Assembly (NCBI GenBank): GCA_964496755.1
Contig: CAZCBD010000089.1
Location: 1-10,645, forward strand
Source: CAZCBD01 sp964496755
Lineage (GTDB): Bacteria > Bacteroidota > Ignavibacteria > Ignavibacteriales > Melioribacteraceae
Length of the DNA: 10,645 bases
Direction: 5' to 3'
Part shown: positions 1 to 6,809 of the stretch, one piece after another
Layout: every line of letters starts with the position of its first letter
Numbering within the stretch: position 1 is the first letter of the stretch
Position numbers and translations under genes: made by a program
Notes under the pieces: generated by a model
Told to the model about the DNA's origin: nothing
Seen by the model: only the letters and a program-made list of their open reading frames with translations
Database searches by the model: none

Positions 1-158
1 GCGGTTTAATTTCCAATAGTAATATTTATTCAAAAATTATTAGGGAAAAGATCTTGAAAAGATTTCCGGAAATAAAAATTGTGAGTCCGAAATATCCCCC
101 TGAAATCGGCTCAATATTATATGCACAAAAGTTAAAGGCTAACAATGAAAAAAAATAA
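1..158 (+). CDS. BadF/BadG/BcrA-type sugar kinase (MurNAc/GlcNAc kinase-like), C-terminal fragment
   Basis: Only the last 51 codons are present; the reading frame begins at base 3 and stops with TAA at 156-158. The fragment starts GLISNSN and ends with PKYPPEIGSILYAQKLK. The Pro-Glu-x-Gly-(S/A)-x-x-x-Ala tail is how BadF/BadG/BcrA-family ATPases, including N-acetylglucosamine and N-acetylmuramic acid kinases, typically finish. Members of this family phosphorylate amino sugars with ATP in the cytoplasm. The stop codon lies 14 bp inside the downstream AmpG-like gene, which indicates translational coupling. The neighbours (muropeptide carrier, NagZ fusion) make a MurK-like role in peptidoglycan sugar salvage the most sensible reading, but substrate choice is inferred from context. 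The catalytic and ATP-binding parts lie outside the window. A benzoyl-CoA-reductase-type activator of the same fold is a less likely alternative. Confidence 0.6.
   Translation, partial: GLISNSNIYSKIIREKILKRFPEIKIVSPKYPPEIGSILYAQKLKANNEKK
134..138 (+). promoter_or_regulatory. Ribosome binding site of the AmpG-like gene
   Basis: AAAGG lies 6 nt before the ATG at 145, inside the last codons of the upstream kinase gene. It supports this ATG and the 14-bp overlap of the two genes. Confidence 0.5.
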
Positions 159-1410
159 TTGGAGTTGGGTTCCAAGTTTATATTTTGCCGAAGGGTTACC
201 TTATATTGTAGTGATTTCAGTTTCGGTGATAATGTACAAAAATTTAAATCTATCGAATTCCGAAATTGCTTTTTATACAAGTTGGCTTTATTTACCCTGG
301 GTAATAAAACCATTTTGGGCTCCGTTGGTTGATGCAATTTCAACAAAAAGAATTTGGATTATACTCACTCAATTAGCACTCGGCTTTGGTTTTGCGGTTG
401 TTGCTTTAACTTTGCCGACAGATGGTTTTGTAAAATATACTTTAGCCGGATTTTGGTTAATTGCATTTGCATCGGCTACGCATGATGTTGCTGCCGATGG
501 ATTTTATATGTTAGCACTTTCGGAAAACGAGCAATCGTTTTTTGTTGGAATTAGAAGCACCTTTTATCGTTTGGCAATGCTCAGCGGGCAGGGGTTGTTG
601 GTTATTTTGGCAGGTGCATTAATAAATATTTTTGATTCTGTTAAAACGGCTTGGATAATTTCTTTTGGCACCTTAGCAGTAGTTTTTGTTTTTCTATTTT
701 TATATCATAAATTTATTTTGCCAGAGCCGGCAACCGATTCTGCAAAAAAAAATAAAAATCCAAAGTATATTTGGATCAACTTTTTAGAATCCTTTAAGAG
801 TTTTTTTAAAAAAGATAAAATTCTTTTATCCATTTTATTTATTCTTTTTTACCGATTCGGCGAAGCTCAATTAGCAAAACTTTCCGGTCCGTTTTTATTA
901 GATAAGGCTACTGCCGGTGGGTTAAATCTAAGTACGGAAACGGTTGGATTTATTTATGGAACCGTTGGTATAATTGCTCTCTCATTCGGAGGTATTCTCG
1001 GTGGAATTTTAGTTTCAAAAAACGGGCTGAAATTTTGGTTGTGGCCAATGCTTGTTGCTATAAATTTGCCTGATATTGTTTATGTGTATTTATCTTTTGT
1101 CCTGCCTGCTTCCAAAGTACTTGTTACCGCTCTAATAGCAATTGAACAATTCGGATATGGATTCGGTTTCACCGCTTTTATGCTGTACTTAATTTTGATA
1201 AGCGATGGAAAGTTTAAAACTTCTCATTACGCCTTGGCAACAGGTTTTATGGCACTTGGTATGATGTTGCCCGGTATGATTTCGGGTTTTATTCAGGAAT
1301 TGGTTGGATATAAAATGTTTTTTGTTTGGGTGATTATTTCAACCATACCTGCTTTTATTATCGCGACGAAAATTAAAATAGAAAAAGATTTCGGGAAAAA
1401 AAATAATTGA
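145..1410 (+). CDS. AmpG-like MFS muropeptide permease
   Basis: This 421-residue inner-membrane protein has the layout of a 12-helix major facilitator. The first helix carries SLYFAEGLPY (11-20), followed by YTSWLYLPWVIKPFWAPLVD (44-63), the family's usual TM2 and cytoplasmic loop. ATHDVAADGFYM (111-122) matches the aspartate-containing motif of AmpG-like carriers. A basic cytoplasmic loop (about 198-225, Lys-rich) separates the two six-helix halves. AmpG proteins import GlcNAc-anhydroMurNAc peptides released by wall turnover, using the proton gradient. The gene overlaps the kinase-like gene by 14 bp and the NagZ fusion by 4 bp (TTGA), so the three are almost certainly co-translated. The length fits single-unit AmpG homologues without the extra C-terminal helices of the E. 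coli protein. The exact substrate (anhydro or hydrated muropeptides, or free disaccharide) cannot be read from the sequence. Family is firm and substrate rests on homology plus context. Confidence 0.8.
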   Translation: MKKNNWSWVPSLYFAEGLPYIVVISVSVIMYKNLNLSNSEIAFYTSWLYLPWVIKPFWAPLVDAISTKRIWIILTQLALGFGFAVVALTLPTDGFVKYTLAGFWLIAFASATHDVAADGFYMLALSENEQSFFVGIRSTFYRLAMLSGQGLLVILAGALINIFDSVKTAWIISFGTLAVVFVFLFLYHKFILPEPATDSAKKNKNPKYIWINFLESFKSFFKKDKILLSILFILFYRFGEAQLAKLSGPFLLDKATAGGLNLSTETVGFIYGTVGIIALSFGGILGGILVSKNGLKFWLWPMLVAINLPDIVYVYLSFVLPASKVLVTALIAIEQFGYGFGFTAFMLYLILISDGKFKTSHYALATGFMALGMMLPGMISGFIQELVGYKMFFVWVIISTIPAFIIATKIKIEKDFGKKNN

Positions 1411-4250
1411 AAAAATTAAAACCGAAAATATTTTTTATTGTTTTTTTTCTGATACTGGTTATTCCTTTTAATAGTATTTTAAATTCTCACAAAAGTAAGA
1501 ATATGAATCTTTTTGAATTAAGCAAAAATGATTCGCTGTGGATTAAAGCAACACTTAACTCAATGTCGTTAGAAGAAAAATGTGCACAATTGATAATTCC
1601 ATTTGTTCCGATTGTTGATAGAAAAGATACATTTCATTTTAATAGAATCATATATTTGGCAACCAAATTGAAAGTAGGAGGATTCCTATTTTTAAAAGGT
1701 GATCTTGAAATACAAAAAAAATTAATTGATACGCTAAAATCAGTTTCGGAAATACCATTAATCTTTGCAGCCGATTATGAACGGGGTGCCGGAATGCGAA
1801 CAATTGGTGCAACCGAATATCCCTACAATATGGGGGTTGCTGCTATTAATGATCCTTTGGTAGCATATAATATTGGCAAGCAAATAGCCGAAGAAGCAAA
1901 GTATATTGGCATTAATTTAAATTTGGCACCGTTGTTAGATATAAATTTAGACTACAGAAATCCCATTATCGACATTCGTTCTTTTTCCGAAATGCCTGAA
2001 ATGGTAACCAATCTATCGGTTTCATTTATTTCCGGTTTACAAGAAAACGGAGTGGCGGCAACGGTAAAACATTTTCCCGGTCACGGTGCAACAAATATAG
2101 ATTCGCATTCGAATTTGCCCGTCATCAAAAGAGAAAAAAAAGATTTATGGGAAAACGAAATAATTCCGTTTAAATTTGCAATTAAAAACGGTGTTAAATG
2201 TGTTATGCCCGGACATTTATCAATACCTGCTTTTGAATCGGATGAAAATTTACCTGCAACTTTTTCAAAAAAAATTATATCGGAAATATTAAGAGAAAGA
2301 CTAGGCTTTAAGGGTGTTGTTTTAACCGATGCTATGAATATGAGTGCAATTACAAATAAATTTTCGCAAGCCGAAGCAGCTGTAAAAGCTATTCAAGCCG
2401 GAAACGATATGATATTATTTCCGAGTGACGAATGGCAGGCTTACACCGGTATCCTAAATGCAGTTAGAAATAAACAAATTTCTGAAAATAGAATTAATGA
2501 ATCGTTAAAAAGAATATTGAGCTTAAAATGTTTTATGTTAAAATATTCAAGTTCAAACAAAAAAGCAGTTAAGCCGAATTTTAAAAAACATCGTAGATAT
2601 GCCGAATATATTGCCCAAAAATCCATTACTTTAATTAAAGATTCTCAAAAATTAATCCCGATTAATTCAAAGTATTATAGTAAGGTTGCATGTGTTAGTA
2701 TTGCCGATAACAAATTTAAATCCGAACCCTTATTTACTAAAAAGATTAAAAATGAGTTTGCAGATTTAGTATCCTTTGAAATAGATGCGAAAGAAAAACT
2801 AAAAAATATTAATGGTTTTATAAAAAAAATAAAAGATGCAGATTTAATTATTCTTCCGATTTATATCTACGCATTTTCGTTAAATAAAAAAATCGAGCAT
2901 TTGGAAAAACTTTCAATATTAATAGGAAAAATTTTAAGATTAAATAAACCAACAATAGTAATAAGTTTCGGAACACCATATCTAATAAATGAACTGCCTG
3001 AAATAGAAACATATTTATGTGCATATGGTGAAACTAAAGTTTCACAAAGTGCTGCGGTAAATGCTATTCTAGGGTTTGCATCTATTACGGGAAAATTGCC
3101 CGTATCAATTCCGGGTAATGGTTTTAAATTTGGGTTTGGTTTAGAAAGAATTAAAAAAAATGTTTATTCAAAGGAAATAGCCGACTCGAATTACAATTTA
3201 AAAAAAATTGATTTGTTAATGAAAAAGGGAATTGCAAATCATATCTTTCCCGGAGCAACACTATATATTTTGCACAGAAATAGAACAATTCTAAATAGAG
3301 CGTATGGCAATTTTACTTACGATCCCAAATCTCCAAAAGTAAAATTAAACACAATTTATGATTTAGCTTCACTAACAAAAGTAATTGTGACTACGTCGGT
3401 TGCAATGCATTTGTTTGATCTGGGAAAATTTAGGCTTGAAGATTTTGTTTCCGATTATTTGCCCGAATTTGCTGTTCACGGAAAGGATTCAGTGAGAATT
3501 GAGAATTTACTTTTGCACAATTCAGGTTTACCTGCATTTTTCCCTTTTTACAAAATTTGCAGATCCAAAAAAGATGTGTTGAATAAAATTTACAATTTAA
3601 AATTAAAATTTTCACCGGGCGAAAAATATTTGTATTCGGATTTGGGAATGGTTGTTCTTCAACAAGTTTTGGAAAAAATTTCAAATACTACGCTTGATCA
3701 ATATTTTAAAAATTATTTCTCAAAGCCATTAAAATTAACATCAACATTTTTTAACCCATCCGCAAAAATTAAACAAAGAATTGCACCTACAGAAAACGAC
3801 GGGTATTGGCGAAACCGTGTATTACAAGGTACGGTACATGACGAAACAGCGGCAATGCTTGACGGTGTTTCAGGAAATGCCGGATTATTTTCCAATTCAA
3901 TTGATCTTGCAACTTTTATGCAAATGATTTTAAATAACGGGAAAGTGGGCAAAATACAATTGATTAAAGCTGAGACCATTTTAAAGTGGAGAAAATCGAA
4001 AAATAAATTCAGCTCTCGTGCATATGGTTGGGATACGAATAAATTCAAAAATTCATCGGCGGGGAAGTTATTTTCGCAATATTCATTTGGGCATACCGGA
4101 TTTACGGGTACATCAATTTGGGCTGATCCTAAAAATGAATTATGTGTAATTTTGCTTTCAAATAGAATTTATCCTTCTCGAACTAATAAAAAAATTGTTA
4201 AATTTAGGAAAATGTTGCACAATGAAATTTTTAATTTAATATCAAATTGA
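1407..4250 (+). CDS. NagZ-like GH3 beta-N-acetylglucosaminidase fused to a beta-lactamase-family (AmiE-like) serine hydrolase
   Basis: A 947-residue protein with three parts. An N-terminal hydrophobic stretch (8-24) looks like a signal peptide or membrane anchor, placing it outside the inner membrane. The GH3 domain (about 40-375) has the NagZ signature KHFPGHG (221-227), the Asp-x-His dyad that serves as acid/base in NagZ enzymes (D232, H234), and the nucleophile in LTDAMNM (D308). A GH3 C-terminal-like segment follows (about 395-585). The last third (about 600-945) is a class C beta-lactamase/DD-peptidase fold: SxxK is S655-L-T-K658, YSD (743-745) takes the YxN place, HTG (896-898) the KTG place. 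In Bacillus subtilis separate NagZ and AmiE proteins act one after the other, removing GlcNAc and then the peptide from MurNAc; AmiE belongs to this serine hydrolase family. I infer that this fusion does both. The TTG start overlaps the ampG-like stop by 4 bp and is preferred over ATG 1503, which would remove the signal sequence. Confidence 0.85.
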   Translation: MKKLKPKIFFIVFFLILVIPFNSILNSHKSKNMNLFELSKNDSLWIKATLNSMSLEEKCAQLIIPFVPIVDRKDTFHFNRIIYLATKLKVGGFLFLKGDLEIQKKLIDTLKSVSEIPLIFAADYERGAGMRTIGATEYPYNMGVAAINDPLVAYNIGKQIAEEAKYIGINLNLAPLLDINLDYRNPIIDIRSFSEMPEMVTNLSVSFISGLQENGVAATVKHFPGHGATNIDSHSNLPVIKREKKDLWENEIIPFKFAIKNGVKCVMPGHLSIPAFESDENLPATFSKKIISEILRERLGFKGVVLTDAMNMSAITNKFSQAEAAVKAIQAGNDMILFPSDEWQAYTGILNAVRNKQISENRINESLKRILSLKCFMLKYSSSNKKAVKPNFKKHRRYAEYIAQKSITLIKDSQKLIPINSKYYSKVACVSIADNKFKSEPLFTKKIKNEFADLVSFEIDAKEKLKNINGFIKKIKDADLIILPIYIYAFSLNKKIEHLEKLSILIGKILRLNKPTIVISFGTPYLINELPEIETYLCAYGETKVSQSAAVNAILGFASITGKLPVSIPGNGFKFGFGLERIKKNVYSKEIADSNYNLKKIDLLMKKGIANHIFPGATLYILHRNRTILNRAYGNFTYDPKSPKVKLNTIYDLASLTKVIVTTSVAMHLFDLGKFRLEDFVSDYLPEFAVHGKDSVRIENLLLHNSGLPAFFPFYKICRSKKDVLNKIYNLKLKFSPGEKYLYSDLGMVVLQQVLEKISNTTLDQYFKNYFSKPLKLTSTFFNPSAKIKQRIAPTENDGYWRNRVLQGTVHDETAAMLDGVSGNAGLFSNSIDLATFMQMILNNGKVGKIQLIKAETILKWRKSKNKFSSRAYGWDTNKFKNSSAGKLFSQYSFGHTGFTGTSIWADPKNELCVILLSNRIYPSRTNKKIVKFRKMLHNEIFNLISN

Positions 4251-4255
4251 AAGGA
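4251..4255 (+). promoter_or_regulatory. Ribosome binding site fixing the TTG start of the ABC ATPase
   Basis: AAGGA begins directly after the stop codon of the NagZ fusion and lies 8 nt before TTG 4264. This spacing supports TTG as the start codon, since there is no ATG near the beginning of the conserved ABC domain. Confidence 0.5.
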
Positions 4256-4263
4256 AAAAATTC

Positions 4264-5181
4264 TTGACTGAAATTATCAGATTAAAAAATTTAACAAAAA
4301 AATATAAAAATCTTGTTGCGGTTGATAGTTTGGATTTAACCGTTTACAAAGGTGATGTTTTCGGTTTCTTGGGGCCAAACGGTGCAGGAAAAAGTACAAC
4401 GATACGAATGCTTCTTTCTTTAATTAAACCGACTTCCGGTCACATTTTCTTGTTTGGTAAATCATTAAAGGAAAATAGATTGGAAGTGCTTAAAAAAATT
4501 GGAGCAATTGTAGAAAAACCCGATTTTTATCTTTATTTAAATGCATATAAAAATCTTGAAATACTTGGCAAAATTTCCGGTGCTGATGTTTCGAAAAAAA
4601 ATATTATGTCTGTTTTAGAATTAGTCGGGTTGGAAAAAAGAGCGAATAGCAAGGTAAAAACTTTTTCTCATGGAATGAAACAAAGATTGGGAATTGCACA
4701 AGCATTATTGCATGACCCTGAATTGATTATCTTGGATGAGCCTACAACCGGATTAGATCCGCAAGGGATTAAAGAAATTAGAGAACTAATTGGATTTTTG
4801 AGCAAAGAAAAAAATAAAACGGTTTTACTTTCTTCACATATTTTAAAAGAAATCGAACTGGTTTGTAATAGAATGATTATTATTAATAAAGGGAAAACAC
4901 AGGTCGAGGGTTTTGTGGAAACCCTTTTAAAAGAAGACGAACTTTTAGTTTCTTTTGATGTAAGCAATTATTCGAAAGCGGTAACTATGATAAAAGAATC
5001 GGAATGGAGCTTAAAATTTAAAAGAGTTGAAAAAAATAAACTGATTTTTTCAATTGAAAAAGAAAATGTTTCAAGGTTAAATAAATTCTTTGTTGAAAAT
5101 AATTTTGATGTAAATGCAATTGTTCATCGTAAATCTTTGGAAGAGTATTTTCTAAAAATTACAGGTGGAGGTGAGCAATGA
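4264..5181 (+). CDS. ABC-2 exporter ATP-binding protein
   Basis: The 305-residue cytoplasmic ATPase carries a complete nucleotide-binding domain. Walker A is GPNGAGKST (37-45). The signature FSHGMKQRLGIA (134-145) is the GMKQR variant usual in ABC-2 exporters. Walker B is ELIILDEP (153-160), the D-loop GLDP (163-166) and the switch histidine H192. Residues AIVEKPDFYLYL (81-92), with acidic E84 near the Q-loop, resemble the bacitracin/lantibiotic-exporter-like and gliding-type ATPases. The last 90 residues form the accessory C-terminal domain common in this group. Translation starts at TTG 4264, behind AAGGA. The gene follows the NagZ fusion after 13 bp and shares ATGA (5178-5181) with the permease, so the two subunits are translated together. 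The cargo is unknown. Proximity to wall-recycling genes and to a LolA-like protein suggests envelope material, but this is only context. Confidence 0.88.
   Translation: MTEIIRLKNLTKKYKNLVAVDSLDLTVYKGDVFGFLGPNGAGKSTTIRMLLSLIKPTSGHIFLFGKSLKENRLEVLKKIGAIVEKPDFYLYLNAYKNLEILGKISGADVSKKNIMSVLELVGLEKRANSKVKTFSHGMKQRLGIAQALLHDPELIILDEPTTGLDPQGIKEIRELIGFLSKEKNKTVLLSSHILKEIELVCNRMIIINKGKTQVEGFVETLLKEDELLVSFDVSNYSKAVTMIKESEWSLKFKRVEKNKLIFSIEKENVSRLNKFFVENNFDVNAIVHRKSLEEYFLKITGGGEQ
5167..5174 (+). promoter_or_regulatory. Strong Shine-Dalgarno of the ABC permease
   Basis: GGAGGTGA, a full-length match to the anti-Shine-Dalgarno, lies within the last codons of the ATPase just ahead of ATG 5178. Most other starts in this window have weak or partial sites, so the permease stands out. 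It probably keeps permease synthesis in step with the ATPase at the 4-bp overlap. Confidence 0.6.
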
Positions 5182-6014
5182 TTAATTTAATACAAATTGA
5201 ATTGATAAAGATATTTAGAAAATGGCGTACTTATATTGGGTTTGCAGCAGTTGCTTTCGTTACTTTTTTAATACAATTTTTTTATCACATTCAAGGAAAT
5301 ATTTTAGCCAAAAATATTACTGAAAAATTATCGGATTCATTTATTATTTCAGGCGATTTGTTTAACGGTTATTTGATTGGCTATTTTGTTTTAAATTCTC
5401 TTTTTGTTCATATACCTTTTTTAATTGCCTTGGTTGGTGGCGATTTACTTGCATCGGAAGCCACCGGCGGAACGTACCGTATGTTATTAACCCGACCCGT
5501 AAGTCGCTCAAAGATTATTCTTTCCAAATTTATTGCCGGATTTATTTACGTTGAACTATTATTGGGATTTCTATCTTTTGTGAGTATCGGTTTAAGTGTG
5601 TTGCTTTTCGGTACCGGTGATTTGTTAGTTGTAGGCAATCCGTTTTTGATTATTTCTTCGGAAGATTTATTGTGGAGATTTTTTGGCGCTTATATTTTAG
5701 CCTCGGTTAGTATGCTAACTGTGTTTTCCATTTCTTTTATGTTTTCTGCTTTTGTTGAGAATGCGATTGGACCCATTGTTTCAACCATGGCAATTATAAT
5801 AATATTTTTTGTGATTTCTTCGTTAAGATTGGAAGTTATAGAGTTAATTAAACCTTATTTGTTTACAACTTATTTTGGAGATTGGAGATATTTTTTTGCA
5901 GAAACAATTAATTATTTTACGTTAATAAAATCAGTGGGAATTCTAATTCTCCATATTGCTGTAATATATTTCATTACAAATTATTTTTTCAATCGGAAAG
6001 ATATTTTAAGCTAA
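5178..6014 (+). CDS. ABC-2 type transporter permease
   Basis: This 278-residue integral inner-membrane protein is the partner of the ATPase just upstream. About six hydrophobic helices can be seen, roughly at 19-35, 63-86, 119-143, 166-193, 196-215 and 252-272. A cytoplasmic loop with GDLLASEATGGTYRMLLTRP (88-107) followed by VSRSKIILSKF is the hallmark of NosY/YxlG-like ABC-2 permeases. In these proteins the E/G-rich stretch follows the second helix and couples to the ATPase. The start at ATG 5178 overlaps the ATPase stop and has a strong Shine-Dalgarno. The next gene begins 9 bp downstream. No residues reveal the substrate; members of this family export peptides, lipids, antibiotics or envelope components. 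Confidence in the family is high and in any specific cargo is low. Confidence 0.82.
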   Translation: MINLIQIELIKIFRKWRTYIGFAAVAFVTFLIQFFYHIQGNILAKNITEKLSDSFIISGDLFNGYLIGYFVLNSLFVHIPFLIALVGGDLLASEATGGTYRMLLTRPVSRSKIILSKFIAGFIYVELLLGFLSFVSIGLSVLLFGTGDLLVVGNPFLIISSEDLLWRFFGAYILASVSMLTVFSISFMFSAFVENAIGPIVSTMAIIIIFFVISSLRLEVIELIKPYLFTTYFGDWRYFFAETINYFTLIKSVGILILHIAVIYFITNYFFNRKDILS

Positions 6015-6023
6015 GGATAAAAA

Positions 6024-6704
6024 ATGTTTAAACTTAAAATTACTTTATGTTTTATAAGTGTATTTATTTTGAATACAAATCTACTTGCGCAATCAAAAAA
6101 CACAGACCAAATTCTAAATAAAGTAAAAGCGAATCTTAATGATATAAAAACTTATGAAGTTGATGTTGAATTAAAAGTTAATCTGAATTTTTTAAAAATA
6201 CCTTCCAAAAAAGGTAAAATTTATTTTAAAGCTCCTAACAAATTTAAATTCGATGCCAAAGGTTTTGCAATGTTACCAAAACAAGCATTTGTTTTTACGC
6301 CGGATAAATTGTTTCCAAACGAATTTAAATTTGAACAATTGAAAGATGATACCTTGAACGGGAAAACATGCAAAGTGCTTGTGGGCAAATCAGAAAGTGA
6401 TTCGGTAAGAATTAAAACAAGTAAAATCTGGGTTAATTCAGAGAATTTTACAATTATGCAAATTGTTAATGAAACCCGCGTCGGAGTTAATTATCAAATA
6501 GTTGTTGATTACAATAAAATTGATGATTTTAATTTACCGAAAAAAATAAAATTGATTATAAGCTCGACAAACGAATTGAATACGGAAGATAGAAGAAGAA
6601 ACTGGAGAGTTCCTTCTGAGATTACGGGTACCGTAATAGTTACATACAGTAATTATAAAGTGAATAAAAATATGGATGAAACAATTTTTGAAAAGAAGAA
6701 TTAA
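6024..6704 (+). CDS. Secreted LolA-like (outer-membrane lipoprotein-sorting type) protein
   Basis: A 226-residue protein with a clear signal peptide: basic MFKLK, hydrophobic core to about residue 20, then LLAQS with probable cleavage after A22. The cysteine at residue 9 sits in the hydrophobic core and is not a lipobox, so the mature protein should be soluble in the periplasm. The mature part opens with ILNKVKANLNDIKTYEVDVE and KGKIYFKAPNKFKFDAKG, the start of the half-barrel of LolA/RseB-like proteins (COG2834-type). This fold binds acyl chains or lipoproteins. AAGGA (6013-6017) precedes the ATG, and the gene is 9 bp behind the ABC permease, so it is probably the last cistron. It may accept or relay what the ABC exporter releases; that is inference. 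A true LolA that serves LolCDE is possible, but the neighbour permease is ABC-2 type and not LolC/E-like. Confidence 0.6.
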   Translation: MFKLKITLCFISVFILNTNLLAQSKNTDQILNKVKANLNDIKTYEVDVELKVNLNFLKIPSKKGKIYFKAPNKFKFDAKGFAMLPKQAFVFTPDKLFPNEFKFEQLKDDTLNGKTCKVLVGKSESDSVRIKTSKIWVNSENFTIMQIVNETRVGVNYQIVVDYNKIDDFNLPKKIKLIISSTNELNTEDRRRNWRVPSEITGTVIVTYSNYKVNKNMDETIFEKKN

Positions 6705-6725
6705 TTTTAATTAAAGATTATTTTT

Positions 6726-6741
6726 CAATTTTCGAAAATTG
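6726..6741. promoter_or_regulatory. 16-bp perfect palindrome upstream of sucC (operator candidate)
   Basis: CAATTTTCGAAAATTG reads the same on both strands, with no central loop, which suits a dimeric DNA-binding protein better than an RNA hairpin. It is directly followed by CATATTTG (6742-6749), a 7-of-8 match to the Bacteroidota -7 element TAnnTTTG, about 60 bp before the sucC ATG. I see no TTG at a suitable distance upstream, so a promoter at this point is only tentative. AT-rich DNA yields short palindromes by chance, though 16 bp is long for that. Confidence 0.35.
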
Positions 6742-6809
6742 CATATTTGAAATAAAAAAATTAAGTTCAAAAAATAATAAATTCAATATAATACTCGGAA
6801 AGGCAAAGT

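Noticed and set aside
26..346. Minus-strand open frame of 106 codons opposite the kinase/ampG junction
   Set aside because: It lies against two recognisable plus-strand genes, has low-complexity content and no homology I recognise. A shadow frame.
3713..4048. Minus-strand open frame of 111 codons inside the NagZ fusion
   Set aside because: It covers the conserved beta-lactamase-fold domain on the other strand; no start signal or recognisable domain. The frames at 2441-2626 and 3430-3684 were rejected for the same reason.
4668..4967. Minus-strand open frame opposite the ABC ATPase
   Set aside because: It is the complement of the signature and Walker B region; the Ser/Ile-rich translation is typical of antisense frames.
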